Origin: Melanocharis versteri
Taxonomy: Eukaryota; Chordata; Aves; Passeriformes; Melanocharitidae
Assembly (NCBI GenBank): GCA_013397845.1
Contig: VZTG01006775.1
Span: forward strand, 100,073-164,072
Reading direction: 5' to 3'
Length of the DNA: 64,000 nucleotides
A model generated the notes under the pieces. That model searched no databases. It was given only the letters and a program-made list of their open reading frames with translations, and had not been told where the DNA came from. Shown in pieces: positions 1-11,200 of the stretch (positions within the stretch are counted from its first letter, which is position 1; each line of letters starts with the position of its first letter). The translations under genes were made by a program, and so were the position numbers.

Positions 1-2170
1 AACCTTTCAGATGCGTGTTCTGAAAAATGAGGTGAAACACTGATCCCTGCTGCAACCTCAGTACCACGCAGAGAGCTCACTCACAAGTGTGTGTGTCCCA
101 GTGTCCCCAGGGACTTCTGTACAGTGGGGATGCTGCCAGATCTCCATGGTGGCACGTTCTCCAGCTCGTCCCACAGACCCACATTCCCTTAGCTCTAGGG
201 ACATGGAGCAGGTGCTGAGCCCTGGTCTCTGTCTCTCCCCTACTGAATCTTTGTCTCAGATTTTACCAAAGGAACCACAGTGATCTGTCACAACAGGACT
301 TCCTGAACCAGCAAAGAAGAGGCAGGGCTTGGGCTGTCCTGCACAGTTCATGGTGAAATGTCATTTGGTGATACAGAGAACTCAACACAGTGATTCTGAA
401 TCTCAGAACTACACAGGACTGTTTCCTCTTCCTGACTTCCAGATTTTAACACTAATGTCTCATATAACAGAAAATACAAAGGTCCTGATGTCTCCAGTGC
501 CTGAAGTTTCTGCAATAAAAAGGAAACTTTTGATATTCTTTGACAGACACAGAACCTAAATGACCTTCCCCTATCAGGAGACAGGCTCATTAGTGCAGTT
601 ATGCATTGGCAGTTAAGCACCAAGGAAGAGAAAAAGCTGACCTGGCAGCCACAATGCATCCATTCAATTACTTTGGTGCTCGTGTCCTTCTCTGCATAGG
701 ACTTGCCCAGAAGCAGTTAAGGTATATACAGGCAGTTTTTCAAGCTGCAGCATATTGGAAGAAGACTGAAAGCAATAAGGAGTTCAATGCAGCTCAGAAA
801 CTGTCTTGCATGATTACTCTGTCTTCAAAAACCAAGTCAGGCACAAAGGGAAATAAAAATAACCAAGGCTGGAGCTTTGATGCTTCAAGAGAGGAAAAAA
901 AAAAAAAAGTCTGTGCCCTCTTTTCCAAGCACAAGTGAAAACCTACATTAACTAATATGAGTGCTTGGCCCCATGCACTGTGCCATACTGACAACAGCTA
1001 CTGCAGTTTAATCAAAAAGCCTCTACTGGCAGAGCTTGGCACCTTGATGGCACCTTTTAATTCATAAACATTCCTCCCTAAGAGGGATGAATTTGTATGT
1101 TAGCTTGCAGAGAACCATCCTCCCTGCCATTGTAAAATCCTACAACTCCACTGCAGTCTGATGAGCTGTACTAGTAATTACTAGCAGGGAGTTTGTCCTG
1201 AAATCTCTGGGTGCAAACCAGGGCACACTTAAAATAGCATTTTCTCACTCTGTCACTCCCACCTCCATCCACCCACCTCCTGGAGTAAATTACAAGAAAA
1301 CTGACTCTTCTCCATCATTCCCATTACTTAAGTGATCTTAAATTATTCAAAGGACTGGTTAAGCTCCAGCCTTATTAATTCAAGCAGAAAGTGTGGAAGA
1401 GGGAAGACTGACAACACACACACACAGCAATTCACTTCCTATATCCTAGCAAATATTTACAAGGAGTCTATTTTGCAGAAATCCAAGTGGTGTGTCCTGC
1501 AGGCGAGCGGAATGCCCATGCTGCAGGCTGTGTTACACGAAGAAGACGCCGTGTGAAAAGAGTGCCAGGTAAGAAACAGTTGGGTGAAAGACTTAATGTG
1601 ACCACGTGGATAAGTTACAAGGGGCTTCTCCTTCACTACAGACCTACCTATGTCCCTCTCCATATTTACACACATATATACACATACACACACACAGAGA
1701 TAGATGGAGAGATATAAATACATGTGCGCACATGGGCAAACACGCATACATATATATATATATATATTTATATATGTATATATTCTCTTCCAGTTCTTGG
1801 AGTGGTTACAACTACTTTAGTCTACAAGGCATCCTAAGGGCACTTCCTGGCTCTAGCAATAAAGTCCATCGTATTGTGGAGAGAAGTAAAGGGAATATCA
1901 TTGAGGGAGAAGAACAGAACAGTTTTCTATCTTGTATAACATCAGGTAACAGGCTGACACCTCTGAAAACTATCATTGCTGTTTCTGAGCCCAGATATTT
2001 CCTCCCTGCATTCCAGGAGGGCAAACGTTCATCTTGTTCAACTGCTGTGTACAGAGGTGCCACTATGCTGATTTTCCCTTTTTGGTGGATAAGTAGTTGC
2101 TTCCAAACAGTTTGGACTGTGTGATACAATTTTCTATGCATCATTTGTTGTTGGTTTGTTTAAAGGGAGA
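1..2170 (-). other. ABLIM1: ABLIM1 3' UTR (downstream end not seen)
   Basis: This sequence directly follows the ABLIM1 stop codon on the minus strand, and no coding exon is recognisable in it. Candidate poly(A) signals read as ATTAAA on the minus strand are at 1056-1061 and 1007-1012, but neither is decisive and the UTR may run past the window edge. It contains a CA/TA microsatellite at about 1668-1786. Open frames here on both strands are short, lack splice sites and look like chance. Confidence 0.6.
1668..1786. repeat. (CA)n/(TA)n microsatellite in the 3' UTR
   Basis: Alternating ACACAC and ATATAT runs are broken by a GATAGATGGAGAG stretch. The purest part is the TATATA run at about 1749-1770. 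Length variation between individuals is likely. Confidence 0.9.
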
Positions 2171-2284
2171 TTAAAAGAGTTTTGCTTTTTTCTTCATGTC
2201 GTTGCGTCTCCAGAGAGGTAACTTGTCAAACTCCTGTATCGTCATGCCAAATATTTCTTGAAAAACTTCAGGTGCTAAGTGACG
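2171..2284 (-). CDS. ABLIM1: ABLIM1 terminal coding exon: villin headpiece C-terminus and stop
   Basis: These 37 codons plus TAA start RHLAPEVFQEIF and end KKKAKLF. This is the C-terminal subdomain of the villin headpiece, the compact helical fold that binds F-actin. The basic KKKAKLF tail and the LPLWRRNDMKK motif are the family signature and include the actin-contacting lysines. The exon starts in phase 0 after AAAG at 2285-2288. A run of 25 uninterrupted T residues (minus strand) lies just upstream as the pyrimidine tract. The stop codon is at 2171-2173. Confidence 0.97.
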   Translation of the reverse strand, partial: RHLAPEVFQEIFGMTIQEFDKLPLWRRNDMKKKAKLF

Positions 2285-5200
2285 CTTTAAAAAAAAAAAA
2301 AAAAAAAAAAAAAGGAGGGGGAAAAAAAAGGAGAAAAGGCAATGGTCAGTCAAAGCCAAAGAGACACAACAGGAGGTTGGAGTGCCTTAGGGATTTCATG
2401 TCGCTGTGTTAGAGCCACTGCTGGAAAAAATAATGCTTTGGCAATACACATATCCAAGTCCTCATGGACTTGGGTGCCCAAGGAATCAATCAGGGAACTA
2501 TTTCACTTGCTGAATAAGCAAGAGACAGAGAAATAATTGGTCTGAAGCCATCCAACAGCAGTGATAGACCAGAGAACAGGACCAGCTCCTGCACACCCCC
2601 ATCCCAGGCTTTAGCAAGTCACCTCTGCCTATGGAAATCCAAACAGACCCTGGGTTTTCAGGAGAGCTCTGCAGAGGGGCTGCAGGCTGACATGCTCCAA
2701 GTTCTGAGAAGGAAGATGTCTGGCCAGGCTAACTGTTCAGCACACTTCTCTACTGCTAATGAAACGCTTTTTGGTGCTGTCCTGTGCACAGGTTACTTTT
2801 TGCTCAGCCACTTTACAGTGCACTGGATGGGGAAAGTGTCTCCCTGTGGCACTAATCTAACACAGCACCAAAGTCTGAATAGTGACCACATACCTAATAA
2901 TAAAAATGGGCATAAACCCAAATTATTACCCAAATTACCCACATTTTCGTGGCTCCTTGCATTCATCTCCACAGAAGATTAACTGACTACAAACGACTTA
3001 AGCATCCCCAGCATTCCACTGGGCTGCTTAAGTCTTCCTAATCCACAAAGTTGTAAACTATATTTGTTTGTTGGCAGAGGTTTAGATCCTCGTATTTTTG
3101 GATATCAGCCAGTCTAAGTCACAGGACTCATGATGAGTTAAAGAAAGTTAGACTTTTGATCCTCAAGGATGGCTGACGCTCTTAGCTAAGAGATTATCCA
3201 AGATCGAACAAAGTATTGCTCCATTCCAATATGGATCCTATGACACTTGTGCAATTTTGGGCTTTTAGCAAATCCACAAGTATATAATGAAATGCCTGAA
3301 GACATAGGGGATTGTGAGAAGCTCAGTCTGTGAGCAGGGAGACAGAGATGTGGGAGATTGTTCAAGGAGATGCAGCTGCTTCCTCCCAATGTCTGATTCC
3401 TCTTTCCCAGATTAGTGCTGAGAAATCTTCCCACATTTCTCAGGACCCACGTTTCAGTGTTCCAGCTTTCACAAACAACAAACAACTTCAGCAGGAAAGA
3501 GCATTTAGGAACTTGCTTCTCTTACCTCCAGCCTGGTTCTGTCTACATCTTTTAGTATTTTATTTCGCCCTCTGTTGGTCACCATGAGTATTTCATATGG
3601 AAAAATCTGTTAACAACGTATAAAAGGGGGAAAAAGAGATATTGATATTTATATTCTAAAGCAGACAGAACAAAATGTGTCTCATTTTCATAAACACACA
3701 AATATTTGTTTTCTTTTTTAAAGCAAATATCAGGGTTTTTTTTTCTTATCCTTTTTTCCCTAAAGTTGTATGGAAGATGAGCTGATCTGGACAGAGCCAG
3801 AACTTGTTCAGCATTGAACTGCCTCATATTGTAAAGCCACGATTTTTATAGGGTATATAACACATCAGCTGGCTTTGGTCAGGCAGAGTCCTTTCTAGGC
3901 AATACTTCCTCACCCATCAATGTATAAATTTATTAAGGTAATTGCATTTGTCCCTCATTGGTCTAACTAATGGTTGCCAGAATGTGGATGGCCCTAAGTA
4001 CAGACAATTAGTGAGTGACTTTTAAAACATGAAAGTAAATTTAAAAAGCAGCATCTCTGAATAAGCAAGATATTAATTAGTGGGGGCCACTGCATTCAGT
4101 AGAATTTATCACATGACTTTCCTTGCCTTTTTGGATCGTTAAAGAATTCAAACAGCTAATATAAACAGTGCTGCTTGGAAAGGATTTTAGAAAATCTCAA
4201 AATCAGTTTCCGAAATCATCCCTGGCAAATAAAACTGTTCTAGGATTGTTTTTTCCTTGGATGGACACTTCAATGCCTGGAATGACTTAGGAGAGCTCAT
4301 GTTCTGTCTGCCAGAGCGTCTCTAGAGCCCTTCTCATTGCAGGTCTCTGCAGAGTAGAAAAGCAGCATTCCCAGACCCCTCATCCAACCCCTGCTGAAGT
4401 CAACGAAGTTTTTCTGGAAACTTCAGTGGCAACTAGCTCAACCTTTACTGTCATTTATGGGTCTTAGCTGCCCACTGGGAACACGAGTGAGACCACCAAA
4501 ACTCTCCTGGAGAGAGCTGAGCTATTACCAAACACTATTAATTACATTATTTCAACATCAGAAGAAGTTTGACTTAATCAACTTCTGTGCAGTACTCAGC
4601 AATTAAGTTCATTCCATTGTTAACGATTATCCCAATGAACTTTTCAAAAATATAATAAATAACATTCAGGCATCAATGAACACACCACTGAGTTTATTGT
4701 AAGTAATAATATTTTAAATAACGTGTGCTTACATACCAAATGTAAGATATGATTCTTATGAGATTCTGACATTGTCACAATTGTACAATTAAGTCTATAC
4801 TTGGAATTACATTGTTTATGTTTGATATTGGAAATGGCTACCATAAACAGCATTAGAGGAAACTAAAATGTAACTTTATATATTTAAACAGGCAGAGTTT
4901 AAGTCAAGATCTATGGTCATAAGTACATTTTATATTTAAATATTCACAACAAGGCATGTCTCAATCTGGGCTGGCAAGATGCACAAATTCTGTCCTTTCT
5001 GGAAGACCTTTTGGTAATATTTGTTCATTCTTAGGATTATTAATTTTTACTTTTCATGTGTTTCATGCTGACTCTGAATTGGCTTATTTTGCTTTACCAG
5101 GTTTAAGTTAGTGTTGGACCATTGACATGAATAAAAACAGTGCCAATTCACACATCCTGAGGGTCTGGCATCACCTTTATAAATATCAACAGAAAGTGAT

Positions 5201-8200
5201 CTCTTGTGTCAGGAAATTCCCCATAAATGTTATCATTAAAATAATCATTAATAAATAATCACTGAATTTTGTCATTAATAATACTGACAGAATTTGTCAC
5301 CCAAAACAGCATCCCAAATCACTGGGTACATCAACAGCAGTGGTGACTGTAAGAATTTCTATTGCACTGAAAGAGAAATTATTTGGAACAAAAAGTAGTA
5401 TCTCAGGAGTCCCCAAGGTCTTATTTATATAATACAGAAAACCATTTGTAACTGCACAGTGCACTGGGGTCTCAGCTTATAAAGCCAGGGTTATTGCTTT
5501 GTACAGTTTGTCTGGAGGTGGCTCGGAAGCACAGGAAGTAATCTGGTTTGCAAAGTGAGCTCCTCACTTAACTGCAGAAATTCTGATCCTTCTAACTTTG
5601 GCAAAATCATGATTTCATGGAAGGTTCACCAGCAACAAAGTTGTAAGATTTAAACACAGCCCTGGTTGAATTCCCTCTATATATTATATTCATTTTTGAC
5701 TCAGGCATCTCTAGACATAGCTGTAAAAGCATTTTAATTTCTATTTAAATTATAATTAGTAGACATTGTCTCTTTTTCCAATAGACCTCCTGAGGAGTTT
5801 CTCATATAGGGAATTCAACACTATGGACAGATCTCAGGTTAACAGTGCAGAGAGCTGAGGAGCAGATCCAGACAGATGTGTAAGCATCTTACTTCCAGTC
5901 AAAGATTTTCCATAATCTTTGGAATTAAGACAGCCTCAACAGTGTGTTGTGAGCCACAATATTCTGCAGCACTTTTTGAACTGGACAGATCTGAGACGTT
6001 CCCACTGAGTTTGGCCTGGTGCTTTGGCTGGTGAAAGCCTGGCAGAGCACCAGCTATGGAGCACCTTCCACATGCCTCACTTTGTCCCTAGAAAAGCTTC
6101 CTTAACCCAGGAAGCACACACGGGCTGCCCTCAGCCTGCCTGAGCACTAACACCTGCAGAACAAAGTCCAGAACAAACGGAGAGGTTTGGCACATAAGGA
6201 GCAGGGACTGAGGTGAGGTAAAGGAAAACAAGGGAACTAAGACATTTCCCGTATTTTATCTGCATTTCACAGTAAAACCTTCAACGTCTTGAAGGAAAGC
6301 GAATAACATCTGCACTTGCCTTTGGCTCCAACATGTTAGGCATAGATACTCCTCTGTCCATTCTCATTCCAGGGACATGACCATCCGGGAGGGACTGCAT
6401 CGGATACAGGTACACATCAGACACAAAGGTTACACACACAGGGTAAAGGCACTCCAGTAGTGGTGAACACAAAGGTGAATTTGCCCTGAGACTTCCTTCA
6501 AGTCTTAATTCTTGGTCTCATCATATCAACGATTGCCATGGCTACTGTTCACAACTCCTCTGAGGCAGGCAGAGGGATCCTTCAGTCCTCCCAGCCACCA
6601 CAGCTCCCGTCCCTGCTCAGGATGGTGACACCCCATACTGAGCTGACCAGCACCAGCTTCCAGGGGGCCCTGGGCACCCCAAGAGAATGCTGGGCCCTCT
6701 CCCACCCCAGTGACTAGGTGAAGTTCCTCTCTAACTCTTCCCTAGCATTAATTCAGATCCCATCCAACAGCATGGAAAGCACTCTGACATCTCTGGGCTT
6801 TCCTTCTTGTAATTTACTGTATCAGCTGAGGGATTTCTTTTTCTTTTTTTGTCTCTACAATGGGAAATTTTTACTATGAACACAAACAGGTATAGGGTAA
6901 AAAGGTGCTGTTTTGACACAGGGACACTATCTGAGGAAATAACATTTGGAGCACAATACATGGACAGCTCTGCTCCCCTCCCATAATCTTACTCTTTCCA
7001 ATCATCATGATTTTGATATGCCATTAACAAAATTATCCAAGTAATTAAACTCTTTCTTAAACTGCCATTTCATATTGTGATTGTGCTGAGGAGCCAGGCA
7101 GACTCCAACCATTCTGAAAAAAACCCTGCAGGCAGTAATTGAAGTAAAAAGGTTTCTTTTTTGCAAGCACACTTCTTTCTGGCTCATCTGTGATGGCAGC
7201 ACTGTAGAAAACTACTGATCAGCCATCTTGCCTGGAGAGCAAATTCCAGGGTAAAAATGAGGAGCTCAAAGCTCCTGGTATGAGAGAAAATTGCCTCTGG
7301 AAGAGACTTTCTATGTGTCTCTGAGTCAGTACTAGAGAGGCTGGAAATAAATCCACCCTCGCATGTCCAGAGAAGACCATTACAGATAACTCATATAGGA
7401 ACAGACAGTGGATTTTACAGAGCAAGTCACAGAACTGGTGTGAGCTGTCTCAACTCAGCTCTGGGGAGGTAACGAGGAGGAATCCGAGGCTGTGCCTGTT
7501 TTTTGTTGATAAGAATCTACATTGGTGATTATGCTTAAACATGCAGGAAAATCAAAGCTATTGTCTTAAGAAACCCTTCCCTGTAGCAGAAATTCAGAGT
7601 TGAACGAGTAGCTGCTTTAAGTTCTGTTGTCAGTTGATTGATGAAAACCCGTACTCTACCTGGAAATCTGAAAAGCAGAAGAGAAACCTCATCAGCTTTA
7701 GAGTGTGGTAGAACAGGAATCAGTCACAATCTACCAGAGAATCCTTCTGTTTTCTGGTCTACCTGATTTTTCCAAAATGCCATCTGATTCTCTGAGGCCA
7801 GCAACATTTCTAATTCTGGATTTAGTTTGTAGAGTCAAATACTCCAAGTATTGCAGTCCTTCTCCTTAACTCTCCAAGCTTCGTAACTTTCATAATCATT
7901 ATTGTCAATTTTTGTTTGGCAGTGACTGATACCACAGCTCAAAGCCATAATGAAGATCAAGAGCAGCAATGGGGATTAGAGGGCATTATCTCCCTTTCTC
8001 CACTGTGACACATTCTTTCAGACTGCACGGTGGATTGTAATTTTCAGAGAAAGAAAACACAAAACTCACAGAACTCAGTTCATATTCCTGATAATGCACA
8101 CATTACTTGCTTTCCATTTGATCCAATGCTAAAGTACAAACAAGGATCCACACTGCAGATTTAGCAAAATGAACCCAACATTTTTAACAGGTATTTGAAG

Positions 8201-11200
8201 TGTTTTGAGTTAATTGAGTTTGCCAGAGAAAATTAAAAAGCACTGAGCAAATACAAAGTAACCACATCCACAGCTTTAATATAAAACAGCAGAAATGATC
8301 AAACATCACATGTTCAGTAAGAGAGGCTGTAAAAGGCTCCTCATCCTTACCTCTAACAGCACCACTCACATCCCCGTAACTGTTGTACTGACCAAAATCC
8401 GTAGAGACCGGCTGTAACAGGAAAAGAGGGACAGCACATAAATTCACAGTTCATGACTTTACAAGCAGGTTGGCACACGAGGAGAAATAAATTGCTTTAA
8501 TTTTTTTATTTCCCCCTCAATTTTACAGCATTTCTTGCATTGCTTTCTTGCCTTTTTAACCAAGTACTTTGTGGGAGGGGAAAACAGGTTTGGTCTGATT
8601 TCAGGTGGTTTTATAAGAAACATTCATCAAAATGAAAATCCAATACAATTGATATGGAAATAAATACCATGGATAATTAAAGCCACCTTTCACTTCTCAA
8701 AATCACCATCTTCTTACCCTGTGAAGTCCATTTTTTCCATACCCAGGGAGAGAAGAGGTTTTGGAGGCTGAAGCATGTGCTGTTGAATGAGGAAGGGAAA
8801 ATATTTTACTGGAAAAATCCCATGGAAACTAAAAAACTAGAACACTTGAGGAATCACCTAGTACAAAATACACAGTTAAAAGAGCCAAGCATATACACAA
8901 CCAACCGAGACACACTGACTTCAAGAAACTCAGTCCCAAACTCAACACGAACTTCCACACATTCTGCAAGTTACAAACAGCTTTATCATGCCATGGTTGC
9001 AGGCCATTAATAAGGGGCACTGGGATTTTTCCAGGTTCACAATCCAGCTGGTCACCAGTGGACTGAAAATAATGCTCATAGATCAGCCATGGCATCAGCT
9101 TTGGGAGAGATACCCCTGATTCCAAAAGGGAATTGATGACTGCAGTGATTATCCCTGCAAAGAGGGTGGACACATCTCAACTAAAGGAGTTCTCCAACCT
9201 GTTACAAGGTTAATAAAAAAATCATAATCTCTCAGTTGAGCAGGTAGACTCTGGCCCCATAAAAATTAAATACAGTGGGGGAGAGCCACAGGAATCCTCT
9301 CCAAGGCCATCAAGGCAATGTACTTATAAAACAGAGAACACAAGGAAGTCTTAGTTTGCTTGGCAGCTGCTCCAGTGGATGACTCCAGAGAGACTCATCT
9401 TGTCCCTTCTTGGCTCAAAGTACAGCTTCTGTGTTACAATGGCTGGTGAGTGAAGAGAGTGAAATAAAACCCCCAAACCCTTCTTTGGAGATGTGAGGAG
9501 ACCCTAGCTGTACATCAAAACATGCAATGAGGCAAAGAATCTAAATCACCAATTAACCAAAGTTAGCTTTTATGCTTTTGCTCTGGAAAAAAATACACCC
9601 AATTAAAATGTCAGCCCAGGTCAAAACACTGGCTGTGTTTGGAATATGCAGCCCCAATGGTCATTATTGCTAAATTTCTTTCCCTGGGAGAAGAGAGTAA
9701 ACAGGGATAGGGACCACCAGTTTAAGCAAAATGTGTTGCTGTAATTTAATAACCCAGCCTATTAGCATGTGTTTGATGTCATAGTCATGGAACACTTCAC
9801 CCCACTCCTCATCTATATTAAAACAACTTTCTCCTCAAAATTGCCTGAAAATCCTCAACCTCATATTTCTTCTAATTAAAAAACAACCACGACAGCCCTC
9901 CCCTCACCAAAACCCGGTGATGAATTAGGCCGCTCTTTCAGGGCAGATCACCACATATACACATATCAAGCAGCCTTTCCAGCTGTCTCTCTTCTGGGAC
10001 ATATCTGCTTGATATGTGCATTTGTGGCGTTTACTATCCACTGTTCACGATTAGCTTTATTGGCTCCATGAATTACCTGGAGAATCGTAACGACTGGCAG
10101 AAAGGGCTGACCTACCGCGACTCTCCTTTTCCATCTCTTCCTTCAATATTAACTGTCCCAGACCAGAGTTGAGCTACAAATGGCAATCAAAAAAACATAT
10201 CAGTGAAGTAAAGTGGACCAAGACAGCGGTGGAAATTGCTTACAGAAAGCAAAGGGGCACTGTTTGGATGGTGTTCAGAAACAGTATGAGGACAAGCTTA
10301 TAACCACCTTCATGAGCTGCTCTTCCTGCAGCTGCCGGCGTCTCTGCAGCTCCTCATCATCTTCCTCCCTTCCACTTGATCTGCGTCTCATGTCAGCTCC
10401 TGCTTCCACAAAACCACAGCACAGAGAGAGCTTTGTGCATCAGTTCAACTGCAGCTCGAAGACTTCAATGCTAGTTCAAAGTACTGGTCAGTTTGATTTG
10501 CTGAATAAACAAAGCAGTATTTTCTCGCAAAGTCAAAAGACTTTTTCCAAGCTCCTTCTCAATAAAACTCACTTGGGTAGCCTGCCCTATGGTTATCAGG
10601 CTTGCTATAAACTAAACAAGAACTTAAACTGCACACGAGTTCCAAAACAAGCAACGGTCCTGGATACAAAAGTCATGATTCACTGTAACAGAGACAGGAG
10701 CTCACGCTGCTGGTTCTGGAAACATAGGGTTTAGTAATACCAGCAACTGGATCACAGCTGAAAATCTAACGTCTGATTTACATTTACACTTTTATCTAGA
10801 CTCAGGGAAGCAAATCCGAATTAACATTTCAAATGGAAAATTAAACTACATTAGTCTCCTAAATGAACACTCGTATTTGAAACAAACAAGGCATCGGTTT
10901 TAGTCTAAAATGAAGTAAACTAATTTGATCCATTGAATAAAGCTAAAATAAATTAAGGCACAGGTGTTCTACACTTTAGTTCCTTAGTTTTTATTGAGTG
11001 ATTTTTATTTTCTTGACTATTCTTAAGAAATAATCCAGTCTGGATGCCAGGACAATTCCATGAATACACAGCGTGTGCTATTGCTGCAAGCATTTAGACA
11101 GCAGTTCTATTTTTTTCTGCACAGGGCTTTATCTGATATAGTTATTTACCAACCCTGTGCTAAACAAACTCAGTGTTTAAAGTATGTAGACATTTCAAGT

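Noticed and set aside
1606..2124. 172-codon plus-strand frame
   Set aside because: It runs through a CA/TA microsatellite, which keeps frames open. It lies in the 3' UTR antisense strand and has no domain.
3561..3590. CTCF-like AACAGAGGGCGA inside the headpiece exon
   Set aside because: The bases are explained by the conserved codons for TNRGRN, so the motif match alone is not evidence of a site.
8780..10076. A possible 24-nt microexon coding the mammalian INSASHIP residues
   Set aside because: I scanned for HIP-type codons (for example near 9490, 9640 and 10015). None had both an acceptor and a donor, and the frame is intact without it.
10213..10734. 173-codon plus-strand frame with a Cys/Ser-rich start
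   Set aside because: Its Cys/Ser-rich part is the antisense shadow of the acidic/basic codons of the ABLIM1 exon at 10308-10399.
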